64,000 nt of DNA from VMCP01 sp964408945 (lineage in GTDB: Bacteria; Bacteroidota; Bacteroidia; NS11-12g; UBA955). The notes below the pieces were generated by a model. That model saw only the letters and a program-made list of their open reading frames with translations, made no database searches and had not been told where the DNA came from. Location of the stretch: positions 1 through 64,000 of the forward strand of contig CAYPBJ010000005.1 in NCBI GenBank assembly GCA_964408945.1. Direction: 5' to 3'. The position numbers were made by a program, and so were the translations under genes. Numbering within the stretch: the stretch's first letter is position 1; each line of letters opens with the position of its first letter. Below are positions 15,849 through 25,202 of this stretch, piece by piece.

Positions 15849-18800
15849 ATGCAATTGAAATTTATGATTAAAAGTTTTAAAATAATAGCAGTCAATATTT
15901 TAACCTTTTTTGTAATCAATGTTCTTATTGGGCAAAGCTACAATCCATTCATTTCTAAGTCTGGTAAATGGGTTAAGTTGGAATTTGATAGAACAGGCGT
16001 ATTCAAAATTGATTACAATAAACTAAAAGATTGGGGGTTTAATCCCTCTTTGATTAACCCTCAGGTAATAAGATGTTTTTCGGTACAAGGAGAAGGCATT
16101 CCTATAATTAATGATTCAATTAATTCTTGGTCATTAATTGAAGCTCCGCTTAAAATAGTTGGAGGTCAAGATGGGGTAATAGATCCTCAAGATTATATCT
16201 TGGTTTACAGGAAAATTTCGAGAGGATGGAAGTTTCAAAACGGAATTTTTAAACACTATATAAACCCGCTTTCAAATAAATCTTATGCTATTTTTGGATA
16301 TTCAGATCCAACAGATACTAAATCTGAAAATTTAGGCAAACGTTTGTTGTACAAAGATAAATCCTCTGGTTCGGCAAACCAAACAATAAATCAGGGTTTA
16401 TACCTTCAATTTCATGACTCTGACCGAGTAAACCCCATGAAAATGAGTTCAAACTGGTTTGGTGAGCGTTTGGGAAATGAATATCTAAGTAAAACTTATG
16501 ATTTTCCACTTGCTCACAATCCAGATACGGCTTGGGTAAATTTAAGATTGGCCCCATCCCTGATCAATGGTTCAGGTAAAGTAATCATTACTATCAATCA
16601 AAAAAGAGACACCATAAATCTTAGAGCTGTTTACCCATCTGATGAAAATTACTACACTTTAACGCGAAATTATGGAATAAAAACGCCAGGAAATCAATTG
16701 AGAATTGTTATTGAATTGATTAGGCCCAACAACCAAAGTTCGCTTTACATAGATTATATCGAAGTACATTCCCCAGAAAATTTAAATTTAAATACAAGTG
16801 CAAAAGAGTTTTACATTCCGCAATTAATAAGTGCTCAAAATGGTGTAAATGTGAATATTGTGTCCAACTTCAAGCCTGAAATTTGGAATGTAAGTAACAG
16901 TTATAAACCTGAAGAAATTTTAGGTACATTCAGCTCAAATTCTACCCAAATCATTTTTGAAAAGCAAGAAGCAACACATACACTCTTCGCATTTGACCCC
17001 AATCAATGTCCAACACCGCAAAAAATCAATGATGTAAAACCCAAAGATTACCATCTTATTGAAGCGGGTAAGCCGTTGTACCTTTCGGCCGATAAGTTTA
17101 AAACAGCTATCAAGCAGAGAATTTCTCAGGTTCAAGAATTTAATGGACTATTCAAAGGTCAATTAAGCGATCAAGAGAATGTATTTGCGAGTTTCCCCAA
17201 TGCAAAATCTAAAATTCCTTTCTTCCAAGTTGTTTTCTTGTCTGATGTTTATGATGTTTTTTCTGGCGGACAACCTGATTTAATGGCAATTCGTAATTTT
17301 TCGCGAGAACTCGCTTCACCACTAACACTCATAGGTACAACTTCCTACGATTTCAAAGACAGAATTTCAAATAATACCAATTATATACCCATTTATCAAA
17401 GTGCTAATGAGCAGTTGACGTCAGCTTTCTGTTTGGATGATTTCTTTGGATATCATGAATTAGGGCAAGGTGATCCATACGGTTCCAAAAATAAATTGTC
17501 ACAGCCTGTAGGTAGGATTCCCGTGAGAACTGATTTAGAACTCAACAGCTACTTAAATAAACTCATCCGATTTAATCATCCCAATGCACTGGGTAGTTGG
17601 AGAAATCAACTTTCTTTTGTTGCAGATGATATCGACGAACCTTGGGAAGCTGAATTTACCAGAGAATCTGAATCATATGCTCAATACATTACTGAAAATT
17701 ATTCTTTTTTAAAAGTCAACAGACTTTATGCAGATGCATTTAAACAAGTAACCAACGGCAATAATGAAACTTATCCGGATGTAACTAAATCCATTACTGA
17801 CGCCTTCCAAAAAGGTAGTCTATTTATCAATTATCAGGGACATGGTGGTGAAAAGGGTTGGGGGCAAGAAGCTTTTTTTGATATACCAACCATTAACGGG
17901 CTTAATAACCGATTCAATATGCCTGTTCTATTTACCGCAACCTGTGAATTTAGTAGGTATGATAATCCCGAATTTCAATCGGCAGGAGAACTCACACTGT
18001 TAAATCCAAATGGAGGTGCAATTGCTTTGATGACAACAACCAGATCAGTATGGGTATCGGGCAACTCATTGATTAACGAAGCATTTTGGACGAAATACGG
18101 TTTTCCTAAAGAAAACGAAGAAGTTCCAACTACAGGTGTACTTTATCAACGACTTAAGAATAGACCTTTTTTAACCTCTGAAGACAATAAATTTGCATTT
18201 TTAGGAGATGTGTTTCAAAAACCTGCATTTCCTGAAAATCTAATTGAAGTTGATTCAATAAATCATCTGGCTACAACCAGTTTTGATGATACTTTAAAAG
18301 CCTTTTCAGTGGTAGAAATCAAAGGAAGTATAAGGAAAAGAGGTTTATCAAACCCTTTGAATTTATACAATACATTCAATGGAGTTTTAGACGTAGAGAT
18401 TTATGATAAACCCATTAAAAAAAGCACCTTAAACAACGATGGATCAAACGCAAATGTGCCCTTTGCTGTTGAAAATAGTGTGATTTTTAAGGGACAAGTA
18501 ACGGTATATCAAGGACAATTTATGCTAAAATTTGCTGTTCCCAAAGACATATCTTACAGCCTAGGCGAGGGAAGAGCTTTGTTTTATGCAAAAAATGATT
18601 ACACTGACGCCAGTGGTTCTTGGAGTTTTGTTATTGGTGGTTCGGAGATTGTTACAGATATTGATACTATGGGGCCTACAGTAAAGGCATACATGAATGA
18701 TACATTTTTTGTTTCAGGAGAGAATGTTCTCACAGATGCCCGTTTTATTGCCTTAGTAGATGACCCAAGTGGAATTAATTCAACTGGTGCCGGAATTGGC

Positions 18801-19334
18801 AGAGATATGCTTGTAATACTTGATCCCGGAACTGAAAATGAAAAATCATTTATAGTAAACGACTATTTCCAGTATTTACCAAATTCATTCCAAACGGGAC
18901 TTATCAATTTTCCTTTGGAGGGACTTTCACCCGGTAAACATTCCATATCAGTAAAGGTTTGGGATATATTCAATAATTCAGGAACCGATAAGGTTGACTT
19001 TGAAGTAGTGCCAGGTCGTCAACTTATCCTTTCTGGCAATCAATGTTCTCCAAATCCCGTTAATGATGGGCAAGAAATAAAACTGAGTTTTAGACACAAT
19101 CTTGCAGGTGAAGATTTAACAGTCAAGGTGGATATTTTTGATATGGTAGGACAATTGATTTATAATCAAGAAGATAAGGAATATTTATCTAGTACAGAAG
19201 TTAATATAAGTATAAAAAATTCAGGTTATTTTGGGGGATGGCAACACAAATCGGGTTGTTATGTTTACCGAATCAGCGTTCAAACATCTGATGGTTTGTT
19301 AGAAACTGTTTCAGGTAAAATCATCCTTCAATAA
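15849..19334 (+). CDS. porU: Type IX secretion system sortase PorU
   Basis: A 1161-residue gingipain-family (C25) cysteine peptidase with a signal peptide ending near Gln29. The catalytic pair is visible: His665 in YQGHGGEKGWG and Cys699 in TATCEFSRYDNP. The C-terminal part carries Ig-like segments and ends with a sorting-domain-like region. PorU removes the C-terminal domain of T9SS cargo at the cell surface and attaches the cargo to A-LPS; it works with PorV, encoded 17 nt downstream. The length is typical. A start at 15864 would give a shorter n-region and is equally possible. An imperfect -7 box (TACCTTTA at 15812) lies upstream. Confidence 0.93.
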   Translation: MQLKFMIKSFKIIAVNILTFFVINVLIGQSYNPFISKSGKWVKLEFDRTGVFKIDYNKLKDWGFNPSLINPQVIRCFSVQGEGIPIINDSINSWSLIEAPLKIVGGQDGVIDPQDYILVYRKISRGWKFQNGIFKHYINPLSNKSYAIFGYSDPTDTKSENLGKRLLYKDKSSGSANQTINQGLYLQFHDSDRVNPMKMSSNWFGERLGNEYLSKTYDFPLAHNPDTAWVNLRLAPSLINGSGKVIITINQKRDTINLRAVYPSDENYYTLTRNYGIKTPGNQLRIVIELIRPNNQSSLYIDYIEVHSPENLNLNTSAKEFYIPQLISAQNGVNVNIVSNFKPEIWNVSNSYKPEEILGTFSSNSTQIIFEKQEATHTLFAFDPNQCPTPQKINDVKPKDYHLIEAGKPLYLSADKFKTAIKQRISQVQEFNGLFKGQLSDQENVFASFPNAKSKIPFFQVVFLSDVYDVFSGGQPDLMAIRNFSRELASPLTLIGTTSYDFKDRISNNTNYIPIYQSANEQLTSAFCLDDFFGYHELGQGDPYGSKNKLSQPVGRIPVRTDLELNSYLNKLIRFNHPNALGSWRNQLSFVADDIDEPWEAEFTRESESYAQYITENYSFLKVNRLYADAFKQVTNGNNETYPDVTKSITDAFQKGSLFINYQGHGGEKGWGQEAFFDIPTINGLNNRFNMPVLFTATCEFSRYDNPEFQSAGELTLLNPNGGAIALMTTTRSVWVSGNSLINEAFWTKYGFPKENEEVPTTGVLYQRLKNRPFLTSEDNKFAFLGDVFQKPAFPENLIEVDSINHLATTSFDDTLKAFSVVEIKGSIRKRGLSNPLNLYNTFNGVLDVEIYDKPIKKSTLNNDGSNANVPFAVENSVIFKGQVTVYQGQFMLKFAVPKDISYSLGEGRALFYAKNDYTDASGSWSFVIGGSEIVTDIDTMGPTVKAYMNDTFFVSGENVLTDARFIALVDDPSGINSTGAGIGRDMLVILDPGTENEKSFIVNDYFQYLPNSFQTGLINFPLEGLSPGKHSISVKVWDIFNNSGTDKVDFEVVPGRQLILSGNQCSPNPVNDGQEIKLSFRHNLAGEDLTVKVDIFDMVGQLIYNQEDKEYLSSTEVNISIKNSGYFGGWQHKSGCYVYRISVQTSDGLLETVSGKIILQ

Positions 19335-19351
19335 CTTAATTTCTTTCAAAA

Positions 19352-20623
19352 ATGAAACACACAAAAAAAAATTATCATTCTAGCGGTTCAAACCCTATTT
19401 TTGCCAAAATCGTTATGCGCAAATCAAGTTTGCTTTTCAGTGCCTTAATTGCATTCAGCGGAATTTCAAAAGCTCAACAAACATTTACATCGGCTGATCT
19501 AGTGGGTCAGTTGAATGTCATCACTACAATGGTGCCGTTTTTAACCATTTCTCCCGATAGCAGAAGTGCTGGTATGGGAGATGTTGGTGTAGCGCTATTT
19601 AACCCAGATGCCAATAGTACTCATTGGAATACCGCCAACTTAGCTTTTGCTACTAAGAAAACAGGTTTTTCTGTTTCCTATGCTCCTTGGTTGCGTCAAT
19701 TGGTTGACGATGTTGGATTTTCATATTTATCTGGCTATTCTAAATTGGGTAAAAACTCTGCTGTTTCTGGATCATTCAGATATTTCACTTTAGGAAACAT
19801 CAATTTTACAGACATGGAAGGGAACCCTACCGGTAGTTTTAATCCCAATGAATTTGCTTTAGATTTAGGTTATACCACCAGATTTTCTGACAACTTTGCT
19901 ATGGGAGTGAATCTTCGATACATTTATTCAAATATCGTTGGTAGCGGACTTAGAAATGGAATAGACTACACAGCAGGAACCTCAGTTGCTGGAGATATCA
20001 ACATGATTTATAGAAATCAGTTGAGGCTGCAGGGCAAACGTTTGCGCTACAACGTGGGTGCCAACATTCAAAACATTGGAGCAAAAATGACTTATTCTTC
20101 TAGAGAAAAAAGAGATTTTATTCCAACGAACTTGAAATTAGGAGTAGGTGTAAATTATGAAATAGACGCTCATAACGAGGTTAATTTCTATCTTGATATT
20201 AATAAACTTTTAGTCCCAACAAGACCTTTTTACCTGCAGAATTACAATAATACCGGTGATTCAATGGACAAAGCAACTGGAAAGCCTGTAATTGTCGGTT
20301 ACGACCCTAATGTTGGTGTAGTACAGGGCATGGCTCAATCATTTTACGATGCCCCTGGCGGATTTAAAGAAGAAATGAATGAAATCACACCCTCATTTGG
20401 AATGGAATATATGTACGACAAGACGTTTTCAATTCGTTCAGGTTTGTTTTATGAAGCCCAAACAAAAGGGGCTCGACAATACTTAACTTTGGGAATGGGT
20501 CTTAAATTTCAATCACTTACGTTGGATGCAGCATATTTAGTTCCTTTTAGAAGCAGACACCCTTTGCAAAATCAAATGAGATTTTCACTATTGTTTGATC
20601 TAGCAGCGCTTTCTGACCAGTAA
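19352..20623 (+). CDS. porV: Type IX secretion outer-membrane protein PorV (LptO)
   Basis: A 423-residue FadL-like beta-barrel. After the signal peptide, the mature protein shows the PorV signature FLTISPDSRSAGMGDVGVA and SYAPWLRQL, then repeated amphipathic strands. PorV shuttles T9SS cargo from the translocon to the PorU sortase, and the gene follows porU directly. The first 21 residues look unlike a signal peptide; the ATG at 19415 (MRKSSLLFSALIAFSG) is therefore a likely true start and would give 402 residues. The TAA stop codon is part of the -7 box of the next gene. Confidence 0.92.
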   Translation: MKHTKKNYHSSGSNPIFAKIVMRKSSLLFSALIAFSGISKAQQTFTSADLVGQLNVITTMVPFLTISPDSRSAGMGDVGVALFNPDANSTHWNTANLAFATKKTGFSVSYAPWLRQLVDDVGFSYLSGYSKLGKNSAVSGSFRYFTLGNINFTDMEGNPTGSFNPNEFALDLGYTTRFSDNFAMGVNLRYIYSNIVGSGLRNGIDYTAGTSVAGDINMIYRNQLRLQGKRLRYNVGANIQNIGAKMTYSSREKRDFIPTNLKLGVGVNYEIDAHNEVNFYLDINKLLVPTRPFYLQNYNNTGDSMDKATGKPVIVGYDPNVGVVQGMAQSFYDAPGGFKEEMNEITPSFGMEYMYDKTFSIRSGLFYEAQTKGARQYLTLGMGLKFQSLTLDAAYLVPFRSRHPLQNQMRFSLLFDLAALSDQ

Positions 20624-20628
20624 CTTTG
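20594..20628 (+). promoter_or_regulatory. pccB promoter overlapping the porV stop codon
   Basis: TAACTTTG at 20621-20628; its first three bases are the porV stop codon. TTTG at 20594-20597 is 23 nt upstream, slightly long. The box ends exactly 4 nt before the pccB ATG, so the transcript may be leaderless. Confidence 0.6.
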
Positions 20629-20632
20629 CGTA

Positions 20633-22174
20633 ATGTCTAATTCAAGAGATTTACTCATTCAAAAACGCCATGATTCCAAATTGGGTGGCGGTCAAAAGAG
20701 AATAGATTCCCAACATGCCAAAGGAAAACTTACAGCAAGAGAGAGATTAGATATTCTCCTTGATGAGGGCTCATTCCAAGAAATTGGTGCTTTTGTAACA
20801 CACAGAAGCTCAGATTTTGGAATGGATAAACAGAAATTATTGGGAGACGGTGTTGTAACCGGTTATGGCAATATCAACGGGAGGTTGGTTTATGTATTTT
20901 CTCAAGATTTCACTGTTTTTGGAGGATCTTTATCCGAAACTCATGCAGAGAAAATTTGCAAAATCATGGATATGGCTCTGAAGAATGGCGCGCCTTTGGT
21001 GGGTCTGAATGATTCAGGCGGAGCGCGTATCCAAGAAGGAGTAGTTTCTCTAGGGGGGTATGCAGATATATTCTATAGAAATGTTCAGTCTAGCGGAGTG
21101 ATTCCTCAAATAAGTGCCATCATGGGTCCATGTGCAGGGGGAGCGGTTTATTCCCCAGCGCTTACTGATTTTATTACGATGGTAGAAAATACTAGTTACA
21201 TGTTTGTAACAGGACCGAACGTGGTTAAAACGGTTACCAATGAAGATGTTTCAAGTGAAGACTTAGGCGGTGCTTCAGTGCATGGCTCAAAAAGCGGTGT
21301 CGCTCACTTTACAGAACCAAACGAGGTGGTATGCTTAAAAAATATTAGACAACTTTTGAGTTATATTCCTTCAAACTGTGAAGAAAATGCACCCTCAATT
21401 CCATATCAAAAAGGAAATGAATCAAGGGAAGCTTTAGCACAGATTATACCTGATAATCCCAATCAACCTTACGATATTAAAGATTTAATTCATCAAGTAG
21501 TTGATGAAGGTTCTTTCTTTGAAGTGCATAAAAATTTCGCTGAAAATATTGTAGTTGGTTTTGCTCGACTTGCAGGAAGAAGTATAGGTATTGTAGCAAA
21601 TCAACCTGCTAATTTAGCCGGAGTACTTGATGTTCATAGCAGCCAAAAAGGAGGTCGGTTTGTGCGTTTTTGTGACGCGTTTAATATTCCTCTGTTGGTT
21701 TTTGAAGATGTTCCAGGATTTTTACCCGGAACCGATCAAGAATGGAATGCAATAATTACCAATGGTGCTAAATTATTGTATGCATTCAGTGAAGCTACAG
21801 TCCCTCGTATTACAGTAATCACACGTAAAGCGTATGGTGGGGCATATGATGTCATGAACAGTAAACACATTGGTGCTGATTTAAATTTTGCTTGGCCAAC
21901 CGCCGAAATAGCTGTAATGGGAGCAAAAGGAGCTGCTGAAATTATTTTCAAACGAGAAATTGATTCTGCTGAGAATAAAGAAATGGCTTGGAAAGAAAAA
22001 GAAAAAGAATATTCTGATCTTTTTGCTAATCCATATAGAGCTGCTGAACGCGGATTTATTGACGAGGTTATACTTCCTGAGGAAACAAGAGACCGATTAA
22101 TAAAAGCATTTAAGATGCTCGAAAACAAAGTGGTAAATAATCCGAAGAAAAAGCACGGTAATATACCATTATAA
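20633..22174 (+). CDS. pccB: Acyl-CoA carboxylase carboxyltransferase subunit (propionyl-CoA type)
   Basis: A 513-residue carboxyltransferase of the PccB/MmdA family, which moves the carboxyl group from biotin to acyl-CoA. Typical stretches are AKGKLTARERLDILLDEGSF, NDSGGARIQEGV, the oxyanion-forming GPCAGGAVYSPALTDF, FVTGPNVVKTVTNE, and in the second half DVPGFLPG and GGAYDVMNSKH. Length and motifs fit propionyl- or methylmalonyl-CoA carboxylation better than AccD. The biotin carrier and biotin carboxylase genes follow, separated by a terminator, so the three form one enzyme complex in two transcription units. Confidence 0.93.
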   Translation: MSNSRDLLIQKRHDSKLGGGQKRIDSQHAKGKLTARERLDILLDEGSFQEIGAFVTHRSSDFGMDKQKLLGDGVVTGYGNINGRLVYVFSQDFTVFGGSLSETHAEKICKIMDMALKNGAPLVGLNDSGGARIQEGVVSLGGYADIFYRNVQSSGVIPQISAIMGPCAGGAVYSPALTDFITMVENTSYMFVTGPNVVKTVTNEDVSSEDLGGASVHGSKSGVAHFTEPNEVVCLKNIRQLLSYIPSNCEENAPSIPYQKGNESREALAQIIPDNPNQPYDIKDLIHQVVDEGSFFEVHKNFAENIVVGFARLAGRSIGIVANQPANLAGVLDVHSSQKGGRFVRFCDAFNIPLLVFEDVPGFLPGTDQEWNAIITNGAKLLYAFSEATVPRITVITRKAYGGAYDVMNSKHIGADLNFAWPTAEIAVMGAKGAAEIIFKREIDSAENKEMAWKEKEKEYSDLFANPYRAAERGFIDEVILPEETRDRLIKAFKMLENKVVNNPKKKHGNIPL

Positions 22175-22190
22175 AAAAACTAAAAATCCT

Positions 22191-22220
22191 TAAAAACGCC
22201 TCAAAAAGAGGCGTTTTTTG
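22191..22220 (+). terminator. Terminator between pccB and accB
   Basis: AAAACGCCTC / GAGGCGTTTT stem with an AAAAA loop followed by T residues, just after pccB. Confidence 0.85.
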
Positions 22221-22301
22221 TTGAAAATTGGGCTTTTTTAACAAAAAATCGCCCCAAATCGACTTTTTTTTAGTTTCTTTGCTCCCCTAATAATTACCGT
22301 A

Positions 22302-22781
22302 ATGGACTTAAGAGAAATTCAAGCATTAATCAAATTTGTGTCCCAAAATTCGGTTGACGAAGTTGAAATCAATCGCAAAGATTTCAAACTACTCATCAAA
22401 AAGAATCCTGCTCAAGTTACTACCGCTGTTGTATCTGCTCCAACCATGGTAGCTGCGCCAGTTGCAGCACAAGCTCCTGCAGCAATTCCTGCTGCAGCGC
22501 CCGCTGTGCCAGCTGCTACTGCAGCCCCTGCTGCTACCAATTATATTGAAATCAAATCTCCTATGGTGGGTACTTTTTATCGCGCTTCGAACCCAGAGTC
22601 ACCCAATTTTGTAAGTGTTGGTGATGAAGTTGCACCAGGTAAGGTAGTTTGCATCATTGAAGCGATGAAGTTATTCAATGAAATTGAAAGTGACATTAAA
22701 GGGAAAATCGTGAAGATTTTGGTTGACAATGCAACTCCAGTTGAATACGATCAACCTTTATTCTTGGTTGAACCAGCCTAA
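22302..22781 (+). CDS. accB: Biotin carboxyl carrier protein
   Basis: A 159-residue biotin carrier. The N-terminal helix pair (1-35) is followed by an Ala/Pro linker (about 40-79) and a biotinyl domain with the attachment site EAMKL, biotin Lys123. Motifs KSPMVGTFY and ESPNFVSVGDEV fit AccB of acetyl-CoA carboxylase. It is 11 nt upstream of the biotin carboxylase gene, so the two are co-transcribed; with the separate pccB they may serve acetyl-CoA and propionyl-CoA carboxylation. Confidence 0.95.
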   Translation: MDLREIQALIKFVSQNSVDEVEINRKDFKLLIKKNPAQVTTAVVSAPTMVAAPVAAQAPAAIPAAAPAVPAATAAPAATNYIEIKSPMVGTFYRASNPESPNFVSVGDEVAPGKVVCIIEAMKLFNEIESDIKGKIVKILVDNATPVEYDQPLFLVEPA

Positions 22782-22792
22782 ATACAATCATC

Positions 22793-24130
22793 ATGTTTAA
22801 GAAAATTTTAATCGCGAATCGCGGTGAAATTGCTTTGCGAATCATTCGTACGTGTAAGGAAATGGGCATCAAAACGGTGGCCGTATACTCTACAGCCGAT
22901 AGGGAAAGTTTGCATGTGCGATTTGCTGATGAAGCGGTTTGTATAGGCCCTCCGCCAAGTAGAGATAGCTACTTGAATATTCCGAGAATCCTGGCTGCCG
23001 CCGAAGTAACCAATGCAGACGCCATTCACCCAGGCTATGGCTTTTTGTCTGAAAATTCTAAATTTTCTGCGATTTGCAGAGATCACGGGATTAAATTTAT
23101 TGGTGCAACTCCCGAGCAAATTGATATGATGGGAGATAAAAGCAATGCTAAAGATACCATGAAAAAAGCAGGTGTACCAACTATTCCTGGTTCAGATGGA
23201 CTATTAGAAAGCATTGAACAAGCAAAAACAGTGGCAGAAACCATTGGATTTCCAGTGATCATGAAAGCTACTGCTGGCGGTGGTGGACGTGGTATGCGAA
23301 TTGTTTGGGCCCAAGATGAAATTGAGGGTGCATGGAATTCTGCAAGAACTGAAGCCGGCGCTGCTTTCGGAAATGATGGTCTCTACATGGAAAAATATAT
23401 TGAAGAGCCCCGCCACATTGAAATCCAAATTGCCGGAGATCAATACGGTAAGGTTTGTCATTTGAGCGAGCGTGACTGTTCAATTCAAAGAAGACATCAA
23501 AAGTTGGTTGAAGAAACGCCATCTCCTTTTATGACTGATGAACTTAGAACAAAAATGGGTGAAGCCGCAAAAGCTGCCGCTCAAATCATCAATTATGAAG
23601 GAGTAGGTACTGTTGAATTTTTGGTTGACAAACACCGCAATTTCTATTTCATGGAAATGAATACCCGTATTCAAGTGGAACATCCCGTGACTGAAGAGGT
23701 GATAAATTATGATTTAGTTAAAGAACAAATCCTTATTGCTGCCGGTGTTCCAATTTCCGGAAAAGATTATATCCCTACAAAAGCAGCTATTGAGGTTCGT
23801 ATCAATGCTGAAGATGTTTACAAGGATTTTCGTCCAAGCCCAGGTAAAATCAAAGTATTACATAAGCCCGGTGGACATGGTGTTCGTGTAGACACACATA
23901 TTTACGCAGGATATACCATTCCTCCGTATTATGATTCCATGATTGCCAAATTGATTGTATCAGCACAGACCCGTGAAGAAGCCATTGTAAAAATGGAGAG
24001 AGCCTTAAGTGAGTTTGTTATTGAGGGTATTGAAACAACCATACCATTGCATATTCAATTGATGAAAAATGAAGATTTCAGAGCAGGTAATTTTACAACC
24101 GCTTTCATGAACACTTTCGAAATCAAGTGA
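22793..24130 (+). CDS. accC: Biotin carboxylase
   Basis: A 445-residue ATP-grasp enzyme that carboxylates biotin on the carrier protein. Hallmarks are the N-terminus KILIANRGEIALRIIRTC, IHPGYGFLSEN (79-89), the glycine-rich ATP loop GGGGRGM (162-168), SERDCSIQRRHQK and EMNTRIQVEHPVTE. The length is that of stand-alone AccC. It is co-transcribed with accB. Confidence 0.96.
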   Translation: MFKKILIANRGEIALRIIRTCKEMGIKTVAVYSTADRESLHVRFADEAVCIGPPPSRDSYLNIPRILAAAEVTNADAIHPGYGFLSENSKFSAICRDHGIKFIGATPEQIDMMGDKSNAKDTMKKAGVPTIPGSDGLLESIEQAKTVAETIGFPVIMKATAGGGGRGMRIVWAQDEIEGAWNSARTEAGAAFGNDGLYMEKYIEEPRHIEIQIAGDQYGKVCHLSERDCSIQRRHQKLVEETPSPFMTDELRTKMGEAAKAAAQIINYEGVGTVEFLVDKHRNFYFMEMNTRIQVEHPVTEEVINYDLVKEQILIAAGVPISGKDYIPTKAAIEVRINAEDVYKDFRPSPGKIKVLHKPGGHGVRVDTHIYAGYTIPPYYDSMIAKLIVSAQTREEAIVKMERALSEFVIEGIETTIPLHIQLMKNEDFRAGNFTTAFMNTFEIK

Positions 24131-24157
24131 ATGTTTAAATAATAGGCATTATTTCTG

Positions 24158-24193
24158 TGAAGCACTCTGCAATTTTTGTGGGGTGTTTTTTTT
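24158..24193 (+). terminator. Possible weak terminator after accC
   Basis: GCACTC near 24160 can pair, with wobbles, with GGGTGT before a run of eight T. The loop is long and the stem short. Confidence 0.35.
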
Positions 24194-24219
24194 GGCATTA
24201 TAATTGTAATGAAATAGTC

Positions 24220-24744
24220 ATGAAACGATTGTTACTTCCAATAGTTTGTAGCTTAATTATGTTGCCTCAAAGTTTGAGTGCTCATGTTGAATCTCATGAC
24301 AAATCTACTAGAATGCTCATGATTCAAACGCTTCTGGAAATTAAAATTGCCATTGAGTTTGTTCCTGAAAAAGCCAAATTGGCACATCAAAATGATGATA
24401 TTCAAAGTTTATTCAAACAAAAAGGAGTAAGATTGTCTAAATGGATGTCTGAAAGCCCTAATGTTAGAATGTTTCAAGGCGCAGATCCTATATTAGTGCG
24501 AATGGGTTACCAAGTTCGCGATTTTAAAGTAGAACTTAAAGAAAACTTGAAACATATAGTAGATAAAGGATTTTGCCACGAAGTTGTAGGCTGGGAAAAA
24601 GACCCATATTTCAAGGAATCAATCATTAAAATTGATAAGTTGATTGCGGACATACAAAAAATGCCAGACCCAATTTCTAATCACGATCTGAAAGACTTAA
24701 AGCATAAGGTAGAACAACAGTTTGTTCCCGTTGTTTTGTTCTAG
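24220..24744 (+). CDS. Secreted protein of unknown function
   Basis: I do not recognise this 174-residue protein. The ATG at 24220 gives a clear signal peptide (MKRLLLPIVCSLIMLPQSLSA); a frame extending to 24157 lacks one at its N-terminus. The mature part is mostly helical and charged, with motifs LLEIKIAIEFVPEKAKLAH and GFCHEVVGWEKDPY, and one cysteine. It ends 1 nt before the convergent DUF4920 gene. Nothing in the sequence indicates a catalytic site. Confidence 0.7.
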   Translation: MKRLLLPIVCSLIMLPQSLSAHVESHDKSTRMLMIQTLLEIKIAIEFVPEKAKLAHQNDDIQSLFKQKGVRLSKWMSESPNVRMFQGADPILVRMGYQVRDFKVELKENLKHIVDKGFCHEVVGWEKDPYFKESIIKIDKLIADIQKMPDPISNHDLKDLKHKVEQQFVPVVLF

Positions 24745-24745
24745 A

Positions 24746-25165
24746 TTATTTAAATCTCACGCCAGTGGCCATGAATTTAGTGGCTAGACCACCGAATTTG
24801 TTTCCAAGCGTGTCGTTTTCATTTTCTAACCAAATAGTATCCTTGTAGAAATGGCCAACCGCATAAGCATTCTTCTTTGCAATGCCTTTGGGAACCGTAA
24901 ATTCATCGTTGAAATCAACCACTAAGTTTTCACCGTCAATGTCATATGCAAACCAACAGCCTTCAGCTTGGCAAACCTCTTTAACTCGTCCAAAAACGAT
25001 AAAATCAGTATTACTGCTATTGGTTGTATACTGTGATAAAGCTTCTTTTATACCAATGGCTTTTTGCGTTTCTACAGGTTGGCCAATTTGATTGTAATCA
25101 GAGTTGCAAGCAACCAAAATAAATGCGGCTAATCCAAATACAGTTTTAAATATTCCCAATTTCAT
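24746..25165 (-). CDS. DUF4920 lipoprotein
   Basis: A 139-residue lipoprotein with the lipobox VACN near residue 20. The mature part carries the DUF4920 signature VKEVCQAEGCWFAYD followed by VDFNDEFTVPKG and NAYAVGHF; the two cysteines may bind a metal or form a disulfide. The function of the family is unknown. A -7 box lies exactly 4 nt before the ATG. Confidence 0.82.
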   Translation of the reverse strand: MKLGIFKTVFGLAAFILVACNSDYNQIGQPVETQKAIGIKEALSQYTTNSSNTDFIVFGRVKEVCQAEGCWFAYDIDGENLVVDFNDEFTVPKGIAKKNAYAVGHFYKDTIWLENENDTLGNKFGGLATKFMATGVRFK

Positions 25166-25169
25166 GTGA

Positions 25170-25202
25170 CAAAATTACGCTTATTTACGCTGCAATCCCA
25201 AA
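25170..25202 (-). promoter_or_regulatory. Promoter of the DUF4920 lipoprotein gene
   Basis: On the minus strand TTTG (25202 to 25199), 21 nt, TAATTTTG (25177 to 25170), then 4 nt and ATG. Predicts a leaderless transcript. Confidence 0.6.
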
